A DNA stretch of 64,000 nt from Colletotrichum lupini (taxonomy: Eukaryota > Ascomycota > Sordariomycetes > Glomerellales > Glomerellaceae), in contig NC_064675.1 of assembly GCF_023278565.1 (NCBI RefSeq), positions 7,440,001 through 7,504,000 of the forward strand. Reading direction: 5' to 3'. The notes below the pieces were generated by a model that worked only from the letters and a program-made list of their open reading frames with translations, was not told where the DNA came from and did no database searches. Positions 1 through 11,039 of the stretch are shown here, piece by piece (positions within the stretch are counted from its first letter, which is position 1; the number at the start of each line of letters is the position of its first letter). The translations under genes and the position numbers were made by a program.

Positions 1-2899
1 GTACCTCTAAAAGCTTTATAATAATAAGGTCTTAGGTCTTTTAATTATTACTTTTTAGAGGGTCCTCTTATCTTGCCTACTTATCCTCGATTATATAGTC
101 TAGCTTATATAGTAATATAGAGCTTAGCTTAACGTCTTTGCGCTTTAGGTTAGTCTCGAACGCTAGGGCGCTAATAAAAGCGATATTAAGGGTAGTATTA
201 GCTCCCTTGCGCTAAGTAGAGGTCTACGCGGGTTTAGTCTTTTTTAGAGGGGTCGATAGCGTATTAGTAAGCGCGCGATTTATTTTCTAAGTATTTTTAG
301 TATCGTTAGACCGCTATATATATCGGTCTCGCGAGCCTTATAATTAATAGAGTATTTTAATAAGTTTAGGCAGTGCCCGCTTTTTTTATAGTTATTCGTT
401 ATACCGTACTATATCTATCTCGAACATCTCCTACCGTCGCTTAGCATCGATTTAGTATTATATATTAATAATCTTAAGGATATATAGGTCCTCTATATCC
501 CTAACGATAGTAAAGGGGGTGTTTTATAGTAGTAGATCCTCGGGCTATATTAGGTACTTACGGCGCATATTTAGGTTAACTCTATAGTACTCGAACTACT
601 TCTGCCCTAGGATTAGGTCGTAGCGCCTTATATTAAGTTAAAATAGGGGTGTTTTTAAGAGGACCCGGTAGTTAATATATAAGTTAGTAGTCTATACTAT
701 ATTAGCGTCTTTTAATCGCTCGCCGTTAAATCCGGTAGTAGGGATAGGGCATAGTAATTTACTAAATAGGGCTGCGCAGAATTCTTATAATAATAGGGTT
801 ACGTAGTTATTTATAAATCCGTACTTATTAGCTCCCGTATTAAGTAAGGCTTTTAAGCGAATTCTATATTTATTAAATACTATTATAAGCTCGATCTCAA
901 GAGGTTGCCCCCTTATAAGATCCTATAGGTTTACTAAATAAATTACTAATTTTCTATCTTTATACTTATCCCCTAGCTAAGAGGTTGCTTATACTAGGGG
1001 GCTTAGTTTTCTAAGTCCGAGACGTGCTACTTATTAATAGCGTCCATAGCTACTATAATAGTATCTAGCTTCTTAGGATAGTCCCGGGAGACGTGGCTAG
1101 GCTCGCTATAAATAAAATAAGTACCGCTATCCTTAAGCTTCTAATATAGAGCCTTAGGGATAGTCTTACGGCCTATAGTTCGGCTATGGGTATTCTACTT
1201 AGTAATACTACTACCTTTACCTCCTCTTTTAATAAGGGCGGTATAGGTAAGTATAGTGCTCTTAGGGGCCCTATTACTAGTTAACGGGGGCTATATTATA
1301 TTAGCGAGCTAGGTAACGTACTTAGTATACTTCTAAAAGGTTGCGTCCTTATTTAGGTACTTTAAGATAGCCTAGTTCTAGAGGTAGATCGGGAGCTTAT
1401 TATAGAAGCAGCGCTTTTACTAGGACTTAGGGAGCTTATTAACGCGGGTAAGCTCCGCGAAGATAGAGCGCTTTTAATAGACGTTTTTAAAGGTAATAAA
1501 GAGGGCGTCTAGCTTCTAGCTAGCGTCGTTTACCGCGGTAGGGCTAGTATAGGCCGATTTAAGCTTATATAATAGCTAGTCTACTATAGTAATCTCGTTA
1601 AAAGCTAGTATAGGGTAGATAAACTTTATTATAGTACTACCGACCTTATTAATAACGTACTCTAGGTAGTATCCGTTAGTACTAAAGTTCGCGTTCTTAA
1701 GGCGCTTCGTAATGCGCTAGAGCTAGTAAGGGAACTTTAGCCCCTTATTATCGTTATTATTTATAAAAATAGGGACGTTAGGTATTTTAAATTTATAAAA
1801 AGGCTAGTATACCGAGGCTAGTGTATTTTTACGGCTACCCTATACCTCGAGTTTAGTAAGGCGCTACTTTAGTATATAGTAAGTATTACCTTTACGCTCG
1901 CTATTACTAATACTAGCTATAGAGCCGTTTTCTAGCTACTTAACGCGCTCGCTAAGCGTAGTATTAGCGCGAAGGGCGCGGTCTAACTACTTCTTAGTAT
2001 TCTAAAGCTTTATAGTAGTAGTATATATAACTTTAATATTTTCCTTAGTTATTTTATAAAGCCGCTTAGTACTATTACTTAGCTAGCTAACTATAGAAAT
2101 AAGTACCTATTTAAAGTAGTACTAAGTAATGCGCATCTTTAGCTAGCTCTCGACCTAGGCCTAGAGGGCGACGCCCTTATCCTAATTATATAAGTCCTAG
2201 ATAAACTTAAAGTTAGCGTCGTACTACTTAGTATTATTAAAGAGACCCTCGTTATAAATCTAAATAGGGGACGCGAGCTCGTTATTAATATAATAGAGGT
2301 ACTCGAGTTAATCGGCTTGCGCAATAAAGGGTAGGAGTTACTTTATAAGCTAGTTAGAGAGGTCGACCTCGGGGTCGAATATATAGAGTTTAGTATTTTT
2401 ATCGGCGCCTATAATGCTCTAGTATTACTTATATAAGCGGCGACCTTATTAAAAATTATTAGTATAAAGAAATATCTACCCTCCTCGGCTCTTATCTCGG
2501 ACTATAGCGTTTAATAAAGGGGGTATATATTTAGGGAGTATTAATTACTCTGCGTAGTTAATCGGTCGGCTATTGCTCGGCATTACGCTTCTTTTTAATA
2601 AGGATAGCTATTTATTATAGTAGATTAAATAGGTTAAAATATTATCGTTCTATTTCTAGAGAAGGAATTATAATAAACGTTAAGTAGTGTTACAAAAGGG
2701 AACTCGAGGTAGGTCGGAACGCTACTATGTTAACCTAATAGACGTAACTTAACGTAAAGAGGGAAAAAGTAGACCAGTAGGCGGAATCTGGGGCGCTGGG
2801 CTTTTGGGCCCAGCGGTCTAGCAGTCACGTGACCCATAGGGGGTCCGTTGGGTGCCTGAGGCCTAGGCGCCAAGGGGCCCAGTGCCCAGCGCCGTGACA
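1..2899 (-). mobile_element. RIP-degraded Ty3/Gypsy-like LTR retrotransposon (gag-protease part)
   Basis: The stretch is TA-rich with CA and TG nearly absent, the signature of repeat-induced point mutation. Read on the minus strand, about 560-960 translates, across scattered stops, into a retroviral-type aspartic protease region. A degenerate D-T-G-A active site reads N-T-G-A-N-K-Y-G-F-I-N near 815-855, and an I-L-G-Q element follows near 600-640, as in fungal Gypsy polyproteins. The more variable part at about 1000-2680 would then be gag, and the LTR at 2688-2899 the 5' LTR. Reverse transcriptase and integrase would lie left of the window edge. No open frame survives. The family call rests on the protease context only; the retrotransposon identity is firm. 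Confidence 0.72.
2688..2899 (-). repeat. Gypsy-like LTR (5' LTR of the element at 1-2899)
   Basis: This 212-bp unit begins TGTTAC and ends GTGACA on the + strand, an imperfect terminal inverted repeat with TG...CA ends. The only mismatch is a G/A pair, which RIP would explain. It abuts the degraded internal domain on its left. Its right half is GC-rich and keeps CA/TG dinucleotides, unlike the interior. It contains the inverted repeat CGCTGGGC/GCCCAGCG at 2794-2815, and a second copy of the arm lies at 2884-2893. Boundaries were set by eye; no second copy is in the window to confirm them. Confidence 0.62.
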
Positions 2900-3014
2900 T
2901 AAAAAGCTCGTTATTTAAGTAGTTTTATTAATTAATATAATATTAAGAGGTCGTCTTTTTTATATAGCAAGATACTTTACTAATTTATAATAATAGAATT
3001 TAATTACTAATTAG

Positions 3015-3226
3015 TATTAGTATCCCTATTATAAAGTAGTTAGTTCGAACCGTAGTTAACGAAGAGATTAATTAAATTATATAAATATCTACGTAGTAGG
3101 TATAAAAAGAAGGTTCTAACCGTAAGTTAGGCTAGCTACGATAATTATAAATAGGGCCCCTAATTGGCCCCTGCGCAGTCGGCTATATGCCGCGGTCGAA
3201 TTAGACTTCTAATCTAATATAAATCC
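3015..3226 (-). repeat. Solo LTR of the Copia family found at 56983
   Basis: About 210 bp align end to end, in the same orientation, with the LTR at 56983-57193. The start TATTAGTATCCC matches TGTTAGTATCCC of the other copy. By hand alignment the two differ at roughly two dozen positions, essentially all C/T or A/G, as RIP predicts. This copy keeps more of the ancestral C and G (for example near 3170-3205). No matching internal domain is attached on either side, so it is either a solo LTR or the edge of a fragment. The 115 bp separating it from the Gypsy LTR are AT-rich and featureless. Confidence 0.75.
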
Positions 3227-4155
3227 ATATGGTCTATTGTAGCAGCTCTCTTTAATCGATTAGCGAGGGCCTTGGAGTTTTACGATATAACGGGGTATAT
3301 AGCACTCGGTCATGAAAGGTTCCCGACTCGGTCCTGGTAAAGTTTCGGAAGTCCCACAGTGTTGCCTGATGACCTCCGAAGGATGCGGCTTGCGGGGCTG
3401 TCGACGGTTCGAAAGTGCCTATAACAATATGAGCAGGATGTCTCATTGACTAGGGGGCCCATTCAACCGTTTAATCTCTTGAAGACCTTTGTGACAATAT
3501 CTGGAGATAGGAGAGCACAGCCATCAACTGCCGAGTTGAGGGTAGTTTCATGACTTTGCTTAGGTCCTCACTCAGGGCTCCATATCACTCTAGCTACTGA
3601 CTCTAGACTTGCTCAAATGTTGCGATCCTTTGAATGAGTTGATTAAAATTGAATACAACGCCTGATTGGATCGACACTGAATCAGGCTCCATGGCGTCAT
3701 AAGGATATTGCAGAGCAGAGCGCTTAGGTCACACTGAATTCTAGGACGTGGGTGCGCTACTCTGCAAATCAACCAGAGTAGAGGTTTTTTGACAAGAACA
3801 AGGTACACTGTACTTCTCTTCCGGGATATGCAGGCGACTTATTACGTATCAGGCTTGTAAGTCTGCCTCACAAAGCTGACAACTTTGGTGCAATAATTTC
3901 GCGACGTCGCGATTCAAGCTGTGCCAATTACTCATCGGCTGGAAGAAAGGGGCATGCCATCATTTGACGATGAATTAACATAGTCAACAGCTGAAGTAAA
4001 TGCACTTGACTACAAAAGCGTGGCTGTCATCCTTGAAATCGGTGCTTGATGAGCTGTGATCACCATTAACTACTATACTCCACCGTCTGACTTCAACTTA
4101 TTATCATCAAACTTTGAAAGCTACTGTTAGTACCCTCACAGAGTCGAGATTCAAC
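3227..4155. other. Gene-free stretch at the transposon/gene boundary
   Basis: Base composition returns to normal at about 3230. Only short unconvincing open frames occur and I recognise no gene. It carries the promoter of the gene starting at 4156. Confidence 0.5.
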
Positions 4156-5000
4156 ATGAGATACTCTTTGGAGACCATCTTCACCTTCGTGCTCCTGGGG
4201 AGCACGACTGCATCTTCGGGACCGCTCCGACTCTCCCAAATCACCTACCCTTCCAACGTTGGATGCGGTGAAGTGAACGTCTTCTATACGTGAGAACCGC
4301 ATAGATCCTTCAAGAAGTAGAGCGTTCGACTAACAACACACAGGTGACTTCCTGTCTATCATCCATACGTGATTGCGGAGCACTATGACCCTGTTGATGT
4401 TGACAAGGAACTCCGAAATGACACCGCCGCACTTGTCAGGGCCGGCTTCAATGTTCACGGTACAATGCTTTCGTACCACCAAGTGCTGATCATTTACTGA
4501 TAAACATTCGTCACAATTTTGTGACAAGGCCCAGACCAACCAATTACAAATAACGCTGACCGAATGAACGGCACCCACTGGGGTGTGACTGGCGTGGGGT
4601 TCGGCCAAAGGGGCGCGCCTATTTTGGACGTTGTCACTCGTTTTGAAGGTATTTGCTTCTGGTAGTTTACATAAAAAACCAGCTGTTGATGCTTACCGCG
4701 AACTTTAGATTATTTTCATCAGTTTCGCGAGAATGCGCCGTTGACCCCGACGGTATTCAACTGGGGTCCTACCACGCTGGCCGCCTCTGTGATCCGACAT
4801 GTACCATTGAAGGAAGACTGTTCCAACAAGCCTGGAAAATTGATTGTAGGCACCGACTAATAGTGCGGATTGAGAAACCAAGACACTGACTTTCCACCAT
4901 CAAGGCTCATGAGGAAGTATGCCCTCCCGAGCTATGTGAGAAGGTGACCGTCGTCACCTCTGGGAGCCTTGAAGAGCTTCTGAAGGGTATTGAACACTAA
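4156..5000 (+). pseudogene. Small secreted protein gene with one in-frame stop (unknown family)
   Basis: Five exons can be joined in phase: 4156-4289, 4344-4459, 4529-4648, 4709-4845 and 4905-5000, with introns bounded by GT...AG (donors gtgaga, gtacaa, gtattt, gtaggc) and plausible branch sites. The product would be about 200 residues: a hydrophobic signal peptide (M-R-Y-S-L-E-T-I-F-T-F-V-L-L-G), then a globular domain containing N-G-T-H-W-G-V-T-G-V-G-F-G-Q-R and ending near E-E-L-L-K-G-I-E-H. The first codon after splice 1 is TGA (4345-4347). No alternative donor or acceptor I could find avoids it, since exon 1 has only one phase-2 donor. I do not recognise the family. Everything else about the gene looks intact, so the stop is recent, recoded, or hides an unusual splice. 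Confidence 0.6.
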
Positions 5001-6129
5001 ATTCGCGCAACTGCCGAGGAAGGCAAAAGTCTCCGGCACTGTCTCAGCCTTGGGTGTGTAAAGGAATATTCAACATATTTGGCACAACACTCCTAGAGTA
5101 TTTGCGATGCAGACGGGGCGGAGTGTTCGACAACTCAATGATTTTGTGGCTCTAATTTCTCGCTGTTTGTTCTATTGTACAGATTTCTCTTCGTTCTCAT
5201 CTCATGATGGACACATTCAATGGTTCATGGTCTAACACTTGGGGCGTACCACATCATGGTTGGCAACCACTGCCAAAGGTATCCTGAGATGCTTACATCC
5301 CCCCCCCCCTCAACTTAGAACAGGCCTGTTCTGTAGCACTGTAAATACAAAATGCTTCTACAGTTAACTTTGCAAAGCCTACACGTACCTGTGGGCAAGA
5401 GTGCGGTACGGGTGTGGGTTTTCTCGGAAAGATGAGGACGACGCACAGCTTCTCTTGTGCTCCAACGGCTGACGCGGAATGGTCTATGATGTAACATGAA
5501 GTGAAATGTAGATCTACATCACAACCGCAGGAGCATTGTCATGCTAATGGTTGTGGGATATTTATCTACATGACTGTGAGAGATCCGGCCGCTGGAGATT
5601 TACCAGCTTGTCTTCATCTTCCCGAGCTTGTAGAATGTCCCGCAATAGGATCCATCGCCGCATGGATAAGCAAATCACTAGGATCGTTGAGACACGCGGA
5701 GCCTAGAAATATCACTAGACTGAACCTGGTAAGCCACATGGGGAGGCATATGGCAGAGCTGGACTGTAGTCGCTCGAACACGTAGCTGGAGGCCTCCGTC
5801 AAAAATCGCTCTCATCAAACACGCCCCTCACGGGCCATGTGCCGCATCTCAAAATCCCTCATACGATGGCTTTTCGTACACAAAAAACACACAAATAACT
5901 GGCTTTCGAAAGGCCATGATGTTCAGATGTACGAGGGAAATTTTGAAAGGCAGCAACCGCTCTGGGTTGTATCTTGAGGCCGCTACAACACTCCGTCCCC
6001 TCAGGTGCTAGTCTGCTTGTGTCGCCACACTCCCCTCATTTCGAGACCGAAAGTAAGCATATGGTGACATTTTCTTCATTGTGGTTCTTGCGGATATAGT
6101 TCATCTCATGTTTGTGCTTGGTTGGGAAA
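5001..6129. other. Intergenic region
   Basis: It contains a C12-type homopolymer tract near 5299-5310 and short overlapping frames on both strands with no recognisable product. The last part is presumably the promoter and leader of the Ca2+/H+ exchanger. Confidence 0.45.
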
Positions 6130-8007
6130 ATGCCCTTCCACGCGGTGTACATGTACCCTCGGATGCCCGGAGGCAGCAGACATCTGACCTTTTCCGAAGC
6201 TGCCGGCTCTGAGGCTAGTCTCATCTCACGCGATCTTTTGCTCTTGGAAAATAGAACTCTTCCACAACCTGTAGAGTCACCGCAGGTCAAGGAAGCAATT
6301 CGAAAGAAAATGTTTTCATTGTGGCTCAATTGCCTTCTCATCTTCGTACCCATCGGCGTCTGGGCGTTTTGGTCTGATAAAGCTCCCCTGGTCATATTCA
6401 TCACCAATGCCCTAGCGGTGGTTCCACTGTCCTCTTTGCTCACTGGAGCTACTGAGATGATTGCATCTGATGCGGGCGATACGGTCGGAGCTTTGCTAAA
6501 CATAACAATGGGAAACCTCGTGGAGCTGATTTTATTGTGAGTTAAGGTAGTCTGGCATATGGCCACAGTTCGCTGACCAAAACGATAACAATTGACAATT
6601 TTTCAGCATGTAAGCGTGCCATTTATTGCTCCCATCAAGTCGTTTAATGGTGCTGATGTCCGCAGCATCGCCCTCAAACATAATCAGATCCAAGTCGTTC
6701 AAGCGTCAATCCTTGGTTCAATGCTTGTCAACTTACTGCCAATTCTTGGCACCGCTCTATGTGTCTGCGGAGTATCGCAACAGGAGCCGGCCTTGGATAC
6801 TTCAGAGACTCAGCTCCTTGGCTGCCTCCTGTTTGTTTCCGTCTTTGTTCTTCTGACCGGTGAGTGAGCGACACCTACCTTCCATCTGTCTGAGAACCAT
6901 ATTCATAAACACCAGGCCGCTTTCAGCCATACGTTTCAAGCACGCGATGGCGCGAATGAAGCCATGTTGACAATGGGCAGAGCTTCATTCTTTGTGGTTC
7001 TGTTTATTTACATCTTTTATTTCATACATGAACTGAGAGAGCAACACATCTCTGCGATCCGACACCAAGATGTGGCGGACCTAGAAGATGGCAGAGCGAT
7101 AGTATCACCTGACCCTCCATCATCGTCTCGGACCCGTCGTCTTGAGGACTCCCGTTTGGGTATATGGAATGGCACCAACGAAGTCCGCTGTGCTAATACT
7201 GATACCTTCGTCGAGCTCGATAGCATTGATGGTTCCTCACGTTCCGCGTCCTCACGTGAGGATAGAGAATCAGAACGCGGAAGAAAAGAAAACAAGATCG
7301 AACAAAGAGACAGCCGCGCGAGCTCTTGCGATAGCTTAGAGTCGTTGAGCCGTCAGTCGCTTTGTCATTCGACTGCGGATCCTACTCACCTCAATAGAAT
7401 CTCTCAGACTACTACCGGCGCTCATCGATGGTCTTTCTCAGATAGATTGCGCATCTTCCAGACTAGTCGTTCGAAAGTTGCAACTCTTCGAGATCGAGAA
7501 AAGAGCTCCCGGAGATCCTTGGGACAAAAAGCGGTTTCCGTCATCACCTTAATCATAAGCTCGGCCTTGATGTCAATGTCCACCGAGTTTCTCGTCGGAA
7601 CCATTGATGACATAACTCATCAAGGCCATCTGTCAGAGTCTTTTATCGGCTTGATAATTCTGCCGGTCATTGGGAACGTGGCAGAGTACGTCACTGTCGT
7701 GACGATGGCGTCGAAAGAGAAACTAGACCTCGCCATCGCGGTTGCAGCTGGGTCAGCCATACAGATCGCGCTTTGCGCAGCGCCCATAACGATCTTAGCA
7801 GGCTGGATCATGCACCGAGACGCAGCTTTTGATTTCAGCTTGTTTGAAGCGGCTGCCCTCTTAGGCGCAGCCGCACTTTCCACACGGCTTCTGATGAGCG
7901 ATGGGCGGAGCAACCTGAAGATGCCGGGTATCAAAGGAACACTCATGTGTGCATGTTATGCATTAATCGGGTACGTATTAGGATATTCAATCTTAATCAA
8001 GTGCTAG
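6130..8007 (+). CDS. Vacuolar Ca2+/H+ exchanger (CAX/VCX1 family)
   Basis: It exchanges cytosolic Ca2+ for vacuolar H+ across the vacuolar membrane, a role known from yeast VCX1 and plant CAX proteins. The model is 6130-6536, 6666-6863 and 6927-8007 (about 561 residues). Both CAX signature helices are visible: S-S-L-L-T-G-A-T-E-M with G-N-L-V-E-L-I-L in the first half, joined across intron 1 to I-A-L-K-H-N-Q-I-Q-V-V-Q-A-S, and G-N-V-A-E-Y-V-T-V in the second half. Between them lies a long hydrophilic linker rich in Ser, Arg and acidic residues (about 7030-7520). The start is the first in-frame ATG; the frame upstream opens only with TTG. Intron 1 must use the acceptor at 6665 to keep the conserved helix. 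Intron 2 is less certain: the strongest donor (6860) paired with the 6915 acceptor is out of frame, while the 6864 donor with the 6926 acceptor keeps frame. Confidence 0.85.
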
Positions 8008-8357
8008 AAAGGGCAATGCTAATTCCGGATAGAGTTGGCTCATTCCTTTTACCAGATGTTGAGACATAGCGATGTCATGCATCGAAAGCACAGAGACCGG
8101 GTGACATTGTAGGATTACATATGCGTTGTCTAATACTATCGCTCAAGCAATGAGAAATTGCTTTACGACTGATGCTTCCCTTGCGAGCCGATTGAAGGCC
8201 TTTATTACATTGATGGGTTTCGTTGTGTCTTTCTATATTAAACACTACTTCAATTATAATCTATAACGTGACAACTATCCGTTTGGCGACTCTTCATTTC
8301 TACTTGCAGAGTGTCTTGCGTTACATGAGAGTAGTAATCAAAGTAAAGCCGATTTCT
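8008..8357. other. Convergent 3' intergenic spacer
   Basis: It separates the 3' ends of the exchanger (+) and tyrosinase (-) genes and presumably holds both polyadenylation regions. No gene is seen. Confidence 0.5.
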
Positions 8358-9761
8358 TCACAAGTAGATATAACAGTACGGGCCAGCAAGAGTGCTCATC
8401 GTGTCTCGAATTTTGATAGGAGGACCGGCAGCGTATCCGTACTCGAGAACATCGTCAAGAGTTGTGTTGGCACTTGGAGGCGAGTTCAAGAATGTGTTGG
8501 TTCCCATGACGGCATCATCAGCAAACTGACGAGCGTTGGGTGACAGCATCTGCCACATCCACCAGACGCGATCAATCTGCGCGTGATGCAAGTAGAAAGC
8601 GGGATCACCGGGCGATACGAAAAAGTCTCTTCCAGGGTCACCTCCAAGAGTCTGATGAACGTTAGCTTCGCGTTGTGACATGAATAACGCAGAGGGAAAG
8701 GAGCCACTTACGAAATGACCACCTCCGTGGATGCCCATGCCCATGGTACCCGACTCGGGATCTCCCTGCATCTCAACTTGGAACTTGCCAACGTTCTGAG
8801 GAACCAGGATGTTGTGCAGGATTGCGGAAGCGTTCGAGTACCTTCGGTTGATAGCCGTAGTCAAGTCGCGCTTCAGGCAGCGGGGGTTATAGGCGAAGAA
8901 TCCGTCCGGGTTTGTTTCACTGCCTCCGCCCGGAAGAGAGAGAGCCAAAGGGCCAAGGTTTACAGACATATTCATGAAAGGACCGGATGTAATGCAGCCA
9001 CCTCCAGTTCCGGTTGGAAGGCGAGCGGCTTCCGAACCGTCAGGGTTGGTAAGGATGATGTCTTCCTGATCAGGGATGAACTCCCCATTGCCAGACATTG
9101 ATGTCTCGGTGCCGTCGAAAATGGGAGAGCTATCGACACCAGTTACGGCGGTCTTTGCCCAGTCCCAATACTGTCATGCTGATTAGCCGATGGCTATCGT
9201 GGGTTTGTACCGGCAACTTACAGGTTGAGTGCCCTTGTAGCCACATTCCTCTCTAAGCGCCTCCTCGTACAACCAAGTGAAACGTCTGTGCCAGGACAGA
9301 AACGTGCCGGTGTAGTGGATGGTGAAAGTCTGGTTAATGTGTGTGGCAACGAAGTCATCGAACCGAGTCTTTGCACCAGGAACAATGTCGGAAGGGGTCA
9401 GAGCAGGCTTTGACTGAAGGCATTGCACGGCCTTGATGTAGTCGAGCTTTTCTTGTCTTTGTAACGAACCCCTAGACTCATGTTAAATGCAGTTCAGATT
9501 ACAAGGCGAGCATGGCCAGGACAAAGCTTACCATTCTTTGCGGATTTTGATGTTTCCAAGAGAGCAGGAGCTTCCACGCTTCTGGATTTCTCCACTTTGA
9601 ATCATCTCTTCCGACTTCTGGTAGGCAGCCTGAGCGAGAGCCGCGAGCTGATCGACATTCTCGGCAGCAGCAGCGGCCCCGTCATCAGTCTGAGGGAGTG
9701 GGTTGCCGAGAACAGCGGAAGCCGCCTGAAGGGCGAAAACACCAAGTGAGAGAACGTGCAT
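8358..9761 (-). CDS. Secreted tyrosinase (type-3 copper phenol oxidase)
   Basis: It oxidises monophenols or o-diphenols to quinones. Exons on the minus strand are 9761-9532, 9471-9222, 9170-8712 and 8651-8358 (about 410 residues). A signal peptide is visible (M-H-V-L-S-L-G-V-F-A-L-Q-A-A-S-A). CuA histidines lie in T-H-I-N-Q-T-F-T-I-H-Y-T-G-T-F-L-S-W-H-R-R. CuB is represented by H-N-I-L-V, H-G-G-G-H-F and F-Y-L-H-H-A-Q-I-D-R-V-W-W. The length fits the short secreted class lacking the C-terminal cap of mushroom-type enzymes. The ATG at 9761 is used because the frame upstream has no ATG. The last intron (8711-8652) is 60 nt, in frame and free of stops, inside the CuB motif; homology favours removal, giving G-H-F joined to T-L-G-G-D-P. 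Confidence 0.9.
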
Positions 9762-9878
9762 GATGAGGCCGGCTGTGTGGGACAAGGAAACAAGGCCGCA
9801 AGAACGAGTGGCTCAGAGCTTGAGTACTTTCTGAGTGCGGGAGAGAACTTCTGCAGGAGAAGCGCCAGCCGTGTGGCA

Positions 9879-9887
9879 GATATATAA
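9879..9887 (-). promoter_or_regulatory. Candidate TATA box of the tyrosinase gene
   Basis: The minus-strand sequence GTTATATATCT lies about 120 bp upstream of the tyrosinase ATG in otherwise GC-balanced DNA. It is the only TATA-like run close to the start. Function is inferred from motif and position only. Confidence 0.4.
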
Positions 9888-11039
9888 CCCTCCCGCCGAC
9901 CTACATCCGATCAGAAGAGACTGAATCACATCAGTGACAAGGTAAGAAGTCGACCGAGGCCCTACTACTTCGTTGTTGGTGCTCTCTCCGTACGTGATAT
10001 TCAGGGATTCTATGGTGGATCATGTCGCGTAAAAGATCCAATTTGCATCGCCACCAACCCGGCCCAAGTAAACACCTCCCAAATAAGAATTCTGCGAAAT
10101 ATCTCTCAGTCGCGAGCAATGTGTTGTTCCAACATGCAATTGGTTCCACTTTACGGGGAAGAAAATCCGTCGGCCGTTTGGCGAATCTTGGATTCCAAGG
10201 CCGGAACAGCGGGAAAGATGGCGGATTACCCGACTTCATCATGCAGGTTGAAGCCGGGGTTGCAGAAACGGCCCACGGTCCGGGCCAGTTGGTGTGTTGG
10301 TTTTAGATTCCCATGTAAGACTCTTTACCTGATGCAGCCTTGAACCCGATGCTGTGCAGATTTATCCCACGGCTCTAGCAACAACGACTTAAGGCTTGCG
10401 CTGATCCCAGAACAGGCGGAGAAGGGCCATGGAGTCGAAAAGATTCTGACTTTATGCATATTCTAGTCCCAACAACCAACTCGCAGCCAGGGGCACCGTC
10501 ATACCATCCTGCAGAATTTCAAACCCCCGTTTATTAATCCCAGCATCACAGCATTTTCCTCCCTTTCGCCAAGTTGTAAAGCCACCAACCATCTGAAGAA
10601 AAGGGTGCGGCGCAGACACTCCGATGCAGAACTGACATGACTGGGAGCCCGGGTGACGGACTTTTTGTATTCGTACTTTCTGTCGCAAAAATAGTCGATG
10701 CCATAGACCTTACTGAAAAGGCAACTGCTGCGAAGAGATGGGCCGATGAGGGTTTGCGAACCCTTGCAGCTTCATTTCAATCAGCCCGAGTCTGGATTCC
10801 AGTCTGAGGCTGGAGGCGGAATGCCAAGAAGGCACTGAGAGCCTGCTGTCAGCCTATTTGGGATAATTCGAGGAATAGACTCGTGCCTTCTATGACTTTA
10901 TGGTGTGTGGCCGGAAAACAGAAGACATGGCGCGCCTAAAGTGGCTGATGTTATCAATGCTCTCCTTTCCAAACCAAACCGAATCTTTACATCTTTCTCA
11001 GTCATCTGATGCCAAAAATTCATCATCTTTCATCAGAGA
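9888..11039. other. Divergent intergenic region (tyrosinase / PTH11-like gene)
   Basis: About 1.15 kb between two divergently transcribed genes. Short frames on both strands have no recognisable product. It must hold both promoters. Confidence 0.5.

Noticed and set aside
2139..2324. Open frame in the degraded left region
   Set aside because: It arises from stop-poor RIP-altered sequence and has no protein-like features; the element reads on the minus strand in another frame.
2794..2815. GC-rich inverted repeat resembling a terminator hairpin
   Set aside because: It lies within the Gypsy-like LTR in a eukaryotic genome; a rho-independent terminator is not a sensible reading.
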